Assembly (NCBI GenBank): GCA_001897515.1
Contig: MKTA01000018.1
Coordinates: forward strand, 62,001 to 126,000
DNA from: Bacteroidetes bacterium 41-46
GTDB lineage: Bacteria > Bacteroidota > Bacteroidia > Bacteroidales > UBA932
DNA: 64,000 nt
Reading direction: 5' to 3'
Below are positions 44,018-53,236 of this stretch, piece after piece (position 1 is the first letter of the stretch; each line of letters begins with the position of its first letter). The position numbers and the translations under genes were made by a program. The notes beneath the pieces are model-generated. The model worked only from the letters and a program-made list of their open reading frames with translations. It searched no databases and had not been told where the DNA came from.

Positions 44018-44067
44018 GCTTGTTTAATTCTTAGTTTTTTTGTAAATTGGTTGCAAATTAAGAGAAG

Positions 44068-44967
44068 ATGGTGGTGGAGGACTTCATAAGTTATATTGGA
44101 ATCCAGAAGAGGTATTCTGCAAGAACGTTGCAATTGTACCGAGAATATATAAATGATTTTAGAGAGTTTATATCTCCGGCGGATGATGGTGAATTCATTA
44201 AGGAGTTGAAATCTAACGCAGTAAGAGGATTTGTTGCCACTTCGCTTGACTCAGGGCTTAATTCCAGAACAGTTAATCTGAAACTCTCTGCAATAAGCAG
44301 CTTCTGTAACTATTTGTTAAAAAAAGGATTAATAGAGTCAAATCCGGTTAATAAGGTGCCCAGACCAAAGACTTCAAAAAGATTGCCCCACTTCTACACA
44401 GAGGGTGCCATCTCTGACTATCTGTCTAGCAGTATAGATGATGGAGATTTCTTTGCCCTGCGTAACAGAACAATAGTTCTTCTGCTTTACTCTACGGGAA
44501 TGAGAAGGGCAGAGCTTGCCTCACTTTGCTTATCGGACTGGGACAGAGGGAGGAGAGTTATGAGGGTGAGGGGAAAGGGCGACAAAGAGAGGGAGATCCC
44601 GGTAACTAGGGAGCTGGAGAGTATGTTGTCAAGGTACCTTAATGAGATGACAGAGCTCTACTCTGATAACACTGAATCCAGGCTTTTTCTGACAGATACA
44701 GGACAACCTTTATACCTCTCATTTGTTAATAAAGTAGTGAAAGATGAGCTGTCAAAGGCTCCGGGTTTTACTGGAAAGAGGTCTCCCCATATGCTTAGAC
44801 ACTCAATCGCAACGCACCTTTTAAATAATGGGGCAGATTTAAACAGCATCAAAGAGGTACTCGGACACTCTTCGCTTGCAGCAACCCAGGTTTATACGCA
44901 TAATTCGTTCGAGCAGATGAAAAAGATATTTCTAACCGCTCATCCAAGAGCAAAAAAAGGAGGATAA
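44068..44967 (+). CDS. xerC: Tyrosine recombinase XerC/XerD
   Basis: Site-specific recombinase for chromosome dimer resolution, 299 aa. N-terminal SAM-like core-binding domain (about 1-85), catalytic domain with the full set Arg146, Lys170, His241, Arg244, His267 and nucleophile Tyr276 (motifs TGMR, GKGDKER, HMLRH, GHSS, QVYTH). No phage or transposon genes are nearby, so it is the housekeeping enzyme, most likely XerC by its conserved place after rpsU. C versus D is not certain. Confidence 0.88.
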   Translation: MVVEDFISYIGIQKRYSARTLQLYREYINDFREFISPADDGEFIKELKSNAVRGFVATSLDSGLNSRTVNLKLSAISSFCNYLLKKGLIESNPVNKVPRPKTSKRLPHFYTEGAISDYLSSSIDDGDFFALRNRTIVLLLYSTGMRRAELASLCLSDWDRGRRVMRVRGKGDKEREIPVTRELESMLSRYLNEMTELYSDNTESRLFLTDTGQPLYLSFVNKVVKDELSKAPGFTGKRSPHMLRHSIATHLLNNGADLNSIKEVLGHSSLAATQVYTHNSFEQMKKIFLTAHPRAKKGG

Positions 44968-44968
44968 C

Positions 44969-45262
44969 ATGGACATCAGGATTCAGTCACTCAAGTTTGA
45001 CGCAGACCAGAAGTTGATCAACTACATTGAAAAGAAGCTCTCAAAACTCCCTAAGTTCTATGACGAAGTGTCAAAGGTAGAGGTTGTATTAAGTCTTCTC
45101 CCTGATTATGAAAACAAAAAGGTTAAGGTAATGGTGGATGTACCGGGCAATCAAATTGTCGTGGAGAGGCATTCAGATAAATTTGAGAAGGCGGTTGTGG
45201 AGTGCGTGGATGTCTTGAAAGATCTGTTGGTAAAGGCAAAAGAGAAGAGAAAAGAGCCATAG
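44969..45262 (+). CDS. hpf: Ribosome hibernation promoting factor, short form
   Basis: A 97-aa HPF/RaiA-family protein that binds the 30S decoding region and stabilises inactive ribosomes in slow growth. It has only the N-terminal domain (short HPF/YfiA type). KFDADQKLINYIEKKLSKL and the VVLSLLPD strand are family-typical. The ATG lies 5 bases after an unusually good SD (AAGGAGG, 44957-44963), within the end of xerC, one base after its stop. Confidence 0.92.
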   Translation: MDIRIQSLKFDADQKLINYIEKKLSKLPKFYDEVSKVEVVLSLLPDYENKKVKVMVDVPGNQIVVERHSDKFEKAVVECVDVLKDLLVKAKEKRKEP

Positions 45263-45268
45263 GCTCTT
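45252..45268. terminator. Short bidirectional hairpin between hpf and lplA
   Basis: AAGAGCC-ATA-GGCTCTT, a perfect 7-bp stem spanning the hpf stop and lying 3 bases after lplA. T and C rich sequence follows on the plus strand. Confidence 0.4.
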
Positions 45269-45270
45269 CT

Positions 45271-46260
45271 CTATTCCCAGAATAGTGAGAGAAACTCCTC
45301 TCCCTCTATATTTGAAATATAGTCGGAGAGGTTTATCTTTTCCAGCCTCTCCTTTAACTCTTCATATGAGTGCCGGCAGCCCTTAATATGATTCTCAAGT
45401 TCTTCAGTCTCTTTTGTAAAAAAATAATCGCCAAAGATTTTCACCTCTTCAATCCTTCCCTTCTCCACCTTTAAATAGAGCTCAATAAGTCCGGCCGGGA
45501 ATTTTACTACTTTTGAGTAAGTGTAGGCAGGTGACTCTCCGTAATTCCAGCTATCTCTGGAGTACTTACTCTCCTTCAGTTTCTCAATCTCTCTTAAATC
45601 CTCCTCTGTATATTTATACTCACTGTATCCGGACCTCTCTCCGGCAATAAAATTATGAAGATATTCAATGAAATTCTCAATTGGCATCTGCTCTTCAAGG
45701 TGCTCGGAAATATTGGTGACCCGGCCTCTGTTTGACTGTACAGATTTGCCTGTAAATTTCTCCGGTCTGGATGATAGAGCGTTTGAAAGATCAGCCATTG
45801 AGGCAGAAAAGAGGAGAGTGCCGTGCTGTAAAAGCCTGTTTTTGTAGCGTGCAACAGCATTTCCAGAAAATTTTTTTCCATCAATAAGAAGATCGTTTCG
45901 CCCCTCCAGATATGCATTGACTCCAAGCTCTCTAAGTGCCTCAATTATTGGTTTTGTGAATCTGGCAAACATTGATGAGGTATCCTCACTGACAGTAACA
46001 TTGTCAATAAAAGTAAAGTTTATATTCCCCAGATCGTGAAAAACAGCCCCGCCCCCTGTGAGCCTCCTTACAACTTTGATTCCGTTGCTCCTTACATATT
46101 CTGTATTTATCTCTGCAAAGGCATTCTGGTGGTGCCCGATAATAATTGCATTGTTATTCTGCCAAAGTCTGAAGATGGGAACACTTAGCTGTTTAAACAG
46201 ATACTCCTCAGCCGCCAGGTTCCACCAGGGGTCAATGTTTTTATCAATTACGTAGTACAT
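45271..46260 (-). CDS. lplA: Lipoate-protein ligase A
   Basis: Attaches lipoate to E2/GcvH domains using ATP, scavenging exogenous lipoate, 329 aa. Family stretches: RRLTGGGAVFHDLGNINFTF (about 66-85), KFSGNAVARYKNRLLQHGTLLF with the adenylate-binding Lys, and the C-terminal accessory domain (about 240-329) that lets LplA act alone. No lipA or lipB nearby. Start overlaps the PAP2 gene by 17 bases, so the two are likely co-transcribed. Confidence 0.92.
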   Translation of the reverse strand: MYYVIDKNIDPWWNLAAEEYLFKQLSVPIFRLWQNNNAIIIGHHQNAFAEINTEYVRSNGIKVVRRLTGGGAVFHDLGNINFTFIDNVTVSEDTSSMFARFTKPIIEALRELGVNAYLEGRNDLLIDGKKFSGNAVARYKNRLLQHGTLLFSASMADLSNALSSRPEKFTGKSVQSNRGRVTNISEHLEEQMPIENFIEYLHNFIAGERSGYSEYKYTEEDLREIEKLKESKYSRDSWNYGESPAYTYSKVVKFPAGLIELYLKVEKGRIEEVKIFGDYFFTKETEELENHIKGCRHSYEELKERLEKINLSDYISNIEGEEFLSLFWE

Positions 46261-46873
46261 CTTTTTGTATTAACAGTTGAATCAATTTATATGCAAGATA
46301 TCCGACAGCTATTCCGAATAGTGCTCCAAAGAGAACATCTCCCGGAAAATGCCTGCCAACATATATTCTGCTGTAGGAAACAATCAATGCCCATGAAAAG
46401 ATCAGTAGCGTGTACCATTTTCTTTTGAATATTGCCGCTGTAAGCATTGCAAGACCAAAAACATTTGCGGCATGGCTTGAAACAAATCCATAGCTAAACC
46501 TGTTATCCTCAATTACTCGTGCAATATTACAGGTTAGAGGATCCCATCCCGGTCTTAATCTGGAGACCATATATTTTATCTGGTTTGAAAAGAAGTCCGT
46601 AATGAAAAAAGTTGCCAGCAGAGCTATTAAAATGGTAAATATTACCTTTTTATCTCGTTTCTTAAAAACGATTTTTCGCCTCTGTTGAGCTCCCTCCTCT
46701 CTCTTTGTTTCAATGCTGCAAGACCAGACAATGCAGATAACAATAGAGATGTAGAGGGGTAACCAGGGCAATCTGGCAGAGAACAGGGTCATTACCCAGT
46801 CCAGAAAGCCGGTATGCAAATCGTTAAGAAACAGGAAGAGGCTCCTGTCCAGTTCCTCTAACTTGTCAAACAT
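46244..46873 (-). CDS. PAP2-family membrane phosphatase
   Basis: A 209-aa membrane protein with about five helices and the three acid-phosphatase motifs: KYMVSRLRP (K-x6-RP), SSHAAN in place of the usual PSGH, and SRIYVGRHFPGDV (R-x5-H-x3-D). Candidates are undecaprenyl-pyrophosphate phosphatase or lipid A/phospholipid phosphatase. It is coupled to lplA by a 17-base overlap. The residue before the histidine in the middle motif (Ser instead of Gly) is within family variation. Confidence 0.85.
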   Translation of the reverse strand: MFDKLEELDRSLFLFLNDLHTGFLDWVMTLFSARLPWLPLYISIVICIVWSCSIETKREEGAQQRRKIVFKKRDKKVIFTILIALLATFFITDFFSNQIKYMVSRLRPGWDPLTCNIARVIEDNRFSYGFVSSHAANVFGLAMLTAAIFKRKWYTLLIFSWALIVSYSRIYVGRHFPGDVLFGALFGIAVGYLAYKLIQLLIQKDVLRN

Positions 46874-46887
46874 AAGATTCAGGTTTC

Positions 46888-47886
46888 TTAGAGCTCTTTA
46901 TTGAGCATCTCCCAGAGCATATCCTTAAGCTGGATAATGCCCTTTCCTGTCACCGAAGATATAAAAATATGCGGAATTTTCCTTGGAAGTGTCTTTTTAA
47001 TCTCCCTTTCAAGCTCCTCGTCCAGCATGTCAGATTTTGATACTGCCAAAAGGCGCTCCTTGTCAAGTAGTTCCGGATTGTACTGTTTTAGTTCATTCAG
47101 AAGAACTTTGTACTCCTGTTTAATATCTTTACTGTCAGCAGGTATAAGAAAGAGAAGCATTGAGTTGCGCTCTATATGCTTCAGGAACCTTAGTCCCAGC
47201 CCTCTTCCTGTATGTGCACCCTCAATTATACCGGGAATATCAGCCATCACAAAAGATTTGTGATCTCTGCACTCAACAATGCCAAGATTTGGTTCAAGGG
47301 TTGTAAATGCGTAGTCGGCTATCTTTGGTTTTGCTGCAGATACTGTTGAGAGGAGTGTTGATTTCCCCGCATTTGGGAATCCGACAAGACCGACATCTGC
47401 CAGAAGTTTTAGCTCTAGAATAAACCAGTTCTCCTCTCCTGGTTCTCCAGGCTGAGCATACCTTGGAGTTTGGTTTGTTGCGCTTTTAAAAAATGCATTT
47501 CCCATTCCTCCCCGGCCCCCTTTGACCAGAATTCTCTCTTCACCCTCCTCCGTAATCTCAAATAGAACCTCTTTGGTATCAGAAACTTTTGCTACAGTAC
47601 CCAGAGGAACATCCAGAATTATATCCTCTCCGTCAGCACCAGTGCAAAGGGATCCGCTCCCGGCTCCCCCGTGCTCAGCTTTGATATGTTTTCTGTATTT
47701 AAGGTGAATTAAAGTCCAGTATTGAGAGTTTCCCCGCAATATTATGTGGCCTCCTCTGCCTCCGTTTCCACCATCCGGCCCCCCCTTTGCCACGAATTTC
47801 TCTCTGTGAAGGTGCATTGAGCCCTTACCCCCATTTCCTGAGGCACAGAAAAGCCTTACATAATCTACGAAGTTTGAATTACTCAT
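46888..47886 (-). CDS. obg: GTPase Obg/CgtA
   Basis: Ribosome-assembly and stress GTPase, 332 aa. Glycine-rich Obg domain (about 1-160, with [10 protein letters not shown]), GTPase with P-loop [10 protein letters not shown], switch-[11 protein letters not shown] and SKSD. It stops after the G domain: the C-terminal OCT domain is missing, which is common. Eight-base overlap with adk upstream; order hpt-adk-obg on the minus strand. Confidence 0.95.
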   Translation of the reverse strand: MSNSNFVDYVRLFCASGNGGKGSMHLHREKFVAKGGPDGGNGGRGGHIILRGNSQYWTLIHLKYRKHIKAEHGGAGSGSLCTGADGEDIILDVPLGTVAKVSDTKEVLFEITEEGEERILVKGGRGGMGNAFFKSATNQTPRYAQPGEPGEENWFILELKLLADVGLVGFPNAGKSTLLSTVSAAKPKIADYAFTTLEPNLGIVECRDHKSFVMADIPGIIEGAHTGRGLGLRFLKHIERNSMLLFLIPADSKDIKQEYKVLLNELKQYNPELLDKERLLAVSKSDMLDEELEREIKKTLPRKIPHIFISSVTGKGIIQLKDMLWEMLNKEL

Positions 47887-48463
47887 CTAATGATTTATCA
47901 ATTATCTTGCATATATCCATAAAGTTCTCCTCCACTGTCTGATCCCCGTTCACAGCCTTGTATTTGCCCTGATTCTTATAGTAGGCGACAAGTGGCTCTG
48001 TAACTTTGTGATATGTCTTTATCCTTGTCCGGATAGTCTCAAAGTCAGCATCGTCTTTTCTCCCTTCAATATTGGCACGGTGCTGTATCCTTTTTATATT
48101 GACGCTGTCAGTAGTTTCAAGCGAGAGAACAGCATCAACTTTGAATCCAATCTCTTCAAGCATCCCGTCCAGTGCAATTGCCTGAAATGTATTTCTGGGG
48201 AATCCGTCAAGTATAAAGCCTCTCTCAGGAGTATCAGGATTGCAAATCTCATCTCTGACTATCCCTATTACCAGATCATCCGGAACGAACTCTCCCTTCT
48301 CAATGAGAACGGCTGCAATTTTGCCAATCTCACTCTTTTTAGCAATCTCTTTTCTAAGTAGCTCTCCGGTGGAGATATGCCTGAAGTTGTATCTTCTGGC
48401 AATAAGGGTGGATTGAGTCCCCTTACCTGCGCCCGGAGGGCCGAAAATTAAAAAGTATTTCAT
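47879..48463 (-). CDS. adk: Adenylate kinase (short-LID form)
   Basis: Interconverts ATP, AMP and ADP, 194 aa. P-loop [10 protein letters not shown] (8-17), AMP-binding STGELLR and DGFPRN. The LID is short ([12 protein letters not shown] region) with no zinc cysteines, as in other Bacteroidetes. Its start shares bases with the hpt stop (TAATG) and its end overlaps obg by 8 bases. Confidence 0.95.
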   Translation of the reverse strand: MKYFLIFGPPGAGKGTQSTLIARRYNFRHISTGELLRKEIAKKSEIGKIAAVLIEKGEFVPDDLVIGIVRDEICNPDTPERGFILDGFPRNTFQAIALDGMLEEIGFKVDAVLSLETTDSVNIKRIQHRANIEGRKDDADFETIRTRIKTYHKVTEPLVAYYKNQGKYKAVNGDQTVEENFMDICKIIDKSLDE

Positions 48464-49014
48464 TATTGATTTGACGCTGTGTCCAAAACGTATATATCCT
48501 TGTATTGTCTTCCTATTTCATCGTAATCAAGCCCATATCCAACTATGAAGTCATTGGGTATCTTCATCGCAACATAGTCAATGGGAACATCTCTTTTGTA
48601 TGCGTCTGGTTTAAGCAGTAGTGTGCAGACAACTACCTTTGCCGCACCAGCCTCTTTCAGCATACTGTAGAGCTCTACAATTGTAGCTCCTGTATCAACA
48701 ATATCCTCCACCAGTACTACTGTCCTACCCTTTACATCTGTGTTAAGACCCAAAATATGCTTCAACTCTCCTGTGGACTCCACTCCTGAATATGATGATA
48801 CCTTTATGAAAGAGAGCTCGCACTGGAATTCAAGATGTTTCATCAGATCAGATGTAAACATAAAGGAGCCGTTCAGTACAGACAGAAAGAGCGGTACATC
48901 TGCCTGGCTGAAATCTCTGTTCATTTTGGCAGCCAGCTCTTCAATGCTCTTCAGTATCTTATCATGCGGGATAAAGATGCGGAAAGATTTGTCATGTAGG
49001 GTGATGCGTTCCAT
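48463..49014 (-). CDS. hpt: Hypoxanthine phosphoribosyltransferase
   Basis: Purine salvage enzyme, 183 aa. The PRPP-binding loop VLVEDIVDTGATI (about 103-115) and the C-terminal IVGYGLDYDEIGR are family-typical. First gene of hpt-adk-obg. Divergent from purE; only a one-mismatch -7 element is visible on its side of the 70-base intergenic region. Confidence 0.94.
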   Translation of the reverse strand: MERITLHDKSFRIFIPHDKILKSIEELAAKMNRDFSQADVPLFLSVLNGSFMFTSDLMKHLEFQCELSFIKVSSYSGVESTGELKHILGLNTDVKGRTVVLVEDIVDTGATIVELYSMLKEAGAAKVVVCTLLLKPDAYKRDVPIDYVAMKIPNDFIVGYGLDYDEIGRQYKDIYVLDTASNQ

Positions 49015-49025
49015 AATTAAAAAAA

Positions 49026-49056
49026 TTTGTGCTCGCGAAATTAAGTATTAATTTTG
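49026..49056 (+). promoter_or_regulatory. purE promoter
   Basis: TTTG (49026-49029), 19 bases, TAATTTTG (49049-49056): a complete match to the Bacteroidetes promoter consensus, 28 bases before the purE ATG. Confidence 0.6.
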
Positions 49057-49084
49057 TCTTTTACCAATTTTTACAATTACACAG

Positions 49085-49606
49085 ATGAATCCGTTAGTTA
49101 GCATTATTATGGGAAGTACCTCTGATATGGGGATTATGAAGCAGGCTGCAGAATTTTTAAATGAGATGGAGATTCCGTTTGAAATAAACGCTCTCTCAGC
49201 TCACAGAGTTCCTCAGCAGGTAATGGAGTTCGCCTCCGGCGCAGCAGACAGAGGAATCAAAGTAATTATTGCTGGCGCAGGCGGAGCGGCTCATCTGCCC
49301 GGAGTAGTTGCGGCTATGACACCACTTCCGGTTATTGGTGTACCTGTAAGGTCATCAATTTCAATTGATGGATGGGACTCTGTGCTCTCAATACTACAAA
49401 TGCCTGCAGGAATTCCTGTAGCTACTGTTGCTCTTGACGGAGCAAGAAATGCTGCTATTCTGGCACTACAGATACTGGCAACCGGAGATTCGGCAAGAAT
49501 GGAACAAATGGTTAATTTCAAAAGGGATCTTGCCAAAAAAATTGTAAAAGCAAACGAAGAGCTGGATGCAATAACATACAGCTTCAAGGTTCCAAGAAAT
49601 AAGTAG
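49085..49606 (+). CDS. purE: N5-carboxyaminoimidazole ribonucleotide mutase PurE
   Basis: Sixth step of purine synthesis, 173 aa. Class I PurE motifs GSTSDMGIMKQA (about 11-22), SAHRVPQQV (with the catalytic His) and AGAGGAAHLPGVVA. No purK nearby, so whether it uses the PurK product or is class II cannot be read from context, but SAHR favours class I. Divergent from hpt. Confidence 0.95.
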   Translation: MNPLVSIIMGSTSDMGIMKQAAEFLNEMEIPFEINALSAHRVPQQVMEFASGAADRGIKVIIAGAGGAAHLPGVVAAMTPLPVIGVPVRSSISIDGWDSVLSILQMPAGIPVATVALDGARNAAILALQILATGDSARMEQMVNFKRDLAKKIVKANEELDAITYSFKVPRNK

Positions 49607-49639
49607 AGACTTAATTATTTATTAAAATGTGGGGGAGAT

Positions 49640-51565
49640 ATGAGGCGAGGGATTTTAATCCTGCTCTGCGTAATGTGGAGCAGTTGTTACCTGTGTTTTT
49701 CACAAAATGAGTCGGCGCACGGATCTGCGCTGCAGCAGACCATCTTCAATCTGGATGAAGAGCTTAGTCAAGAGGCACTGGAAGAGCTGCTTGAAAATCC
49801 TTTAAGGATAAATTTTTCTTCGTTAAGTGCTTTTGAGGCATTTCCGCTATTCACCCGTTTTATGGCGGCATCGCTCTATGATTATATCAGCAAGAGCGGC
49901 CCGGTTATATCTTATTATGAACTTGCATCAGTTCCGGGTTTTGACAGAGATATTGTTGACTTTCTGGCTCCATTCATAGACCTTTCAGTCAGAAGAAGAG
50001 TTACTTTAAAAAGTCTTCCTGGGGCTATCTCTCAGGGGAGATCTCAACTCCTCATAAGAGGCTCAATCCACGCCGGAAGGCAGGATGGATACAAACCCAT
50101 TTCAAAAGAGGAGCTGGAAAAGAGCCCGAACAGCAGATACATTGGACCGCCAGGCAGAGTTTACGGACAGTATAAATATGAGATTCCCGGCCTGATAAAG
50201 CTCTCCCTTATATCAGAAAAGGACCCCGGAGAGCATTGGGGAGACTACTTTGGGTACTCGCTCCAGACAGAGAATCTGGGAATAATTGAGAGAGTGGCTA
50301 TTGGAGACTTTACTGCAAGATTCGGGCAGGGTCTTGTTTTGTGGAATGCCCCATCGCTCTTCTCATCATCATCAACGAACCTCCTTAAGTATGAGTATGG
50401 TATAACATCATACTCCTCAACAGATGAAAACAGGGCTTTCAGAGGTATAGGTTTATCTTCAGAGGGCCGGATGGGTAGATTATCTCTTCTTCTTTCCGCC
50501 AGAAATATTGATGCCAGGGTTGTTGAAGATGGATTTACCTCTATACTTACAACCGGGCTCCACAATACGAGAGCCACTATGGAGAGGAGAAGAAACCTGG
50601 GATTTAATTCTATAGGGGCCAATTACTCTTTTGCATTTTCTAAACTAAAGGTTGGAGTTACGCTGGCAGGTTATAGTTACTCGCATCCTTATGCAGGAAG
50701 AGATTCTTCCCAGATAGAGAGGCAGAGTGCATTTGGAAATATTGGAGGTAATGCCGGATTAGATCTGTTTGCCCATCTTGGAGACTTCAGACTTTTTGGA
50801 GAGGTTGCATCTGATTTAACTCTAAATCCTGCTTTAATTGCCGGATTTGTTTGGAGAAAAAGTTACTCTTTAGATCTATCCTTTGCAATAAGATACTATT
50901 CAGACAACTATTTTTCTCCACTCGGAGGAGCCATAAAGCGAGGCGGTAATTTAAGAGGCGAAATGGGGGCAGACCTGATTGCCAACTACAGAGGCAAGGG
51001 GGGGCTCTCAGCCAGAGGGTGGTTTTATTATACTCGTGGTATGAAGTTCCCAAAGTGCGGAGCGGAACTTATCTCTCCTGTCGGAGGACAGTTTGAAATA
51101 CTTGTCAGGGCCGATGCCAGAGAGGAGAGGTACTCCTTAAGGCTTCAGACAGAGTGGGGGCGGGGAAGGCAAATTTCACTCTCTGTCAGGGGAGAGGGTA
51201 ATATATCGGAAGTGAAGGGGAGTAACGAATTTGGGTGGATGGTATTTGCCGAGACTGTTGCTAAGCTACCCTCGGGTTTTGCCGATGCCTCAGCACGAAT
51301 TGCAATATTTAATACTCCGTCATGGTCAAACAGGATATACGCCTACGAGAGAGATATTCTCTATGGTTTCTCTGCGCCTGCTCACTATGGAAGAGGATTC
51401 AGGTATTACCTCAATATTCATTTAAAATGTTTTAAATGGATGGATGTATGGTTTAAAGGATCTTTATGGAGATATACTGACAGAGAATATACAGGAGAGG
51501 GCCCCTCTAGGATGGAGGGACCCTCATTAGCTGAACTTAAAGCTGAAATGAGATTCAGATTTTAG
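49640..51565 (+). CDS. Outer-membrane beta-barrel with N-terminal helix-hairpin-helix
   Basis: A 641-aa exported protein: signal peptide (about 1-22), two short HhH-like units (about 45-115; the second around YYELASVPGFDRDIVDFLA), then a long region of alternating amphipathic strands ending in the aromatic MRFRF, a barrel signature. This architecture is seen in large ComEA-annotated Bacteroidetes proteins. HhH units normally bind DNA backbone, so a surface DNA interaction is possible but untested. Its end overlaps mltD by 4 bases convergently. Confidence 0.7.
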   Translation: MRRGILILLCVMWSSCYLCFSQNESAHGSALQQTIFNLDEELSQEALEELLENPLRINFSSLSAFEAFPLFTRFMAASLYDYISKSGPVISYYELASVPGFDRDIVDFLAPFIDLSVRRRVTLKSLPGAISQGRSQLLIRGSIHAGRQDGYKPISKEELEKSPNSRYIGPPGRVYGQYKYEIPGLIKLSLISEKDPGEHWGDYFGYSLQTENLGIIERVAIGDFTARFGQGLVLWNAPSLFSSSSTNLLKYEYGITSYSSTDENRAFRGIGLSSEGRMGRLSLLLSARNIDARVVEDGFTSILTTGLHNTRATMERRRNLGFNSIGANYSFAFSKLKVGVTLAGYSYSHPYAGRDSSQIERQSAFGNIGGNAGLDLFAHLGDFRLFGEVASDLTLNPALIAGFVWRKSYSLDLSFAIRYYSDNYFSPLGGAIKRGGNLRGEMGADLIANYRGKGGLSARGWFYYTRGMKFPKCGAELISPVGGQFEILVRADAREERYSLRLQTEWGRGRQISLSVRGEGNISEVKGSNEFGWMVFAETVAKLPSGFADASARIAIFNTPSWSNRIYAYERDILYGFSAPAHYGRGFRYYLNIHLKCFKWMDVWFKGSLWRYTDREYTGEGPSRMEGPSLAELKAEMRFRF

Positions 51566-53235
51566 AGAGGCTTTATTTTAATCTTCTTTCCGGGAAGGAT
51601 TTTACTGTTCTTTGTAAACCCGTTAAGTTTCATTATGTCATTCAAAGTTACTCCGTCAAACTTACGGGAGATCTCCCAGAGTGTATCACCCTTTTTAACC
51701 GTGTACATCAGATAACCTCCTGATGAAGATGATGCGGATGAATTTGAAGTAGTGGCAGAGGTTGTTTTTGAAATTGAAGAAGATGATGAAGCTGACGATG
51801 TTCTGGTTGCAGAAGTTGGCTCCCCGTTTTTGTGTATAGCGAGCCTTTGTCCAATTCTGATGTTGCTCTTAACTCCGTTCCATCTTTGCAGGTCTGACAA
51901 TCTCACCCCGTATCTCTGTGCAATTCTCCCCAGCGTCTCCCCTTTCCTGACAGTATGATAGGTTGTTGTCTGAGAGGCTGCGCTCTTTGCTTCATTCAAA
52001 ACAATTGGGTTAAAATAAATAGAGTCTTTAAATGTAAAGATGTGTTTTTCGCTATCAACAAACTGTGTGGTATAGTTAAATGGTAGTCTGAGAAGATATG
52101 ATTTGTTTTCGCTGCCTGGTATTATCTCCTTTACATATTGCGGGTTCAAATCTGCAATCTCCTCTTTTGGAATGCCTATAAGTTCAGAAATTTGTCCAAA
52201 GTGAAGAGGCTTTTTTATCTCAAATGTATCCACATGAGCAGGCATTGCTATTGGTCTTGGGGTTATACCATGGTCTTTATAATAGGCCAGGGTATATAGT
52301 GCAGCAACAAAAGATGGAACATATCCGCGTGTCTCACGGGGAAGATATGGATAAATTGTCCAGAAGTCCCTTGATCCGCCGGCCCTCCTGATGGCTTTGT
52401 TCACATTCCCCGCCCCACAGTTGTATGAAGCAATTGCAAGTGACCAGTCTCCAAAAATAGTGTAAGCATCTTTCAGGTACTTTGCTGCCGCGTGTGAAGA
52501 GGCGACAGGATCTAATCTTTCATCAACATATGTGGTGATTTCCAGATTGTACTGTCTTGCAGTTCTATACATAAACTGCCAGATACCGCGTGCGTTTACT
52601 CTGGATGTGGCAACCGGATTTAGTGCCGACTCTATAATTGCCATGGCCTTTAGCTCTTTTGGCATATCATACTGGTCAAAAATCTCCTCAAAGATAGGAA
52701 GGTAATAGCTAGACAGCCCCAGAATAAGGTCAATCTTATTGGGAATTCTCTGAGTATAGTAGATAATGTGGTTCTTTATTATATTGTTGTATGGCAACGG
52801 GATGAATGAATTGATAGCCTTCAGCCTTTTTATGAGAACAGAGTCAGGTGTATCTGAAGTTAAATTTTCAGTTTCCAGATTTACTGAGATACCCTCATCA
52901 AGAGTCAGGCTCCTCTGAACATACCATAGATTTAAAAGCGAATCTGTGTTTGCTGAGGGATCAAGAAGGTCCTCCGTTTCAAAAAACCTTAAGCTACCTG
53001 GGTTTATTGTGTCATTTTCACTCAAAGTGTCAGAAAATGGAATTGAGTTTTGTTCAATCTCCCTCTTAAGTGAATCAACTCTGAATTTCAGAGTCTCCAC
53101 CTCTCTCTCCAGACTCTCTCTGGTTGGTCTCTTCCTGTTGAATAGCTGAGCTTCAGCATCAAAAGGGATTATAGTTAAGCCGGTTAGAAAAATGGCCGTA
53201 ATGGCGATAAATTTTAATCTGCAGGTCATTTTCAT
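51562..53235 (-). CDS. mltD: Membrane-bound lytic transglycosylase D with two LysM domains
   Basis: Cleaves peptidoglycan glycan strands, 557 aa. Signal peptide (about 1-30), a predicted coiled coil (about 38-65), SLT domain (about 170-290) with catalytic Glu in AIIESALNP and GIWQFMYRTA, then a first LysM (about 425-470, YHTVRKGETLGRIAQ), a Ser/Thr linker of about 35 residues, and a second LysM (about 510-555, YTVKKGDTLWEISR). It is the last gene of parA-parB-DUF5683-mltD. Confidence 0.92.
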   Translation of the reverse strand: MKMTCRLKFIAITAIFLTGLTIIPFDAEAQLFNRKRPTRESLEREVETLKFRVDSLKREIEQNSIPFSDTLSENDTINPGSLRFFETEDLLDPSANTDSLLNLWYVQRSLTLDEGISVNLETENLTSDTPDSVLIKRLKAINSFIPLPYNNIIKNHIIYYTQRIPNKIDLILGLSSYYLPIFEEIFDQYDMPKELKAMAIIESALNPVATSRVNARGIWQFMYRTARQYNLEITTYVDERLDPVASSHAAAKYLKDAYTIFGDWSLAIASYNCGAGNVNKAIRRAGGSRDFWTIYPYLPRETRGYVPSFVAALYTLAYYKDHGITPRPIAMPAHVDTFEIKKPLHFGQISELIGIPKEEIADLNPQYVKEIIPGSENKSYLLRLPFNYTTQFVDSEKHIFTFKDSIYFNPIVLNEAKSAASQTTTYHTVRKGETLGRIAQRYGVRLSDLQRWNGVKSNIRIGQRLAIHKNGEPTSATRTSSASSSSSISKTTSATTSNSSASSSSGGYLMYTVKKGDTLWEISRKFDGVTLNDIMKLNGFTKNSKILPGKKIKIKPL

Positions 53236-53236
53236 T

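Noticed and set aside
44068-44967. Tyrosine recombinase as an integrase of a mobile element
   Set aside because: No att-like repeats, phage or conjugation genes nearby; the gene order matches the housekeeping Xer locus.
43942-45270. tRNA genes and tuf that often follow rpsU-xer-hpf in Bacteroidetes
   Set aside because: No cloverleaf or tuf sequence seen; hpf is followed directly by convergent lplA.
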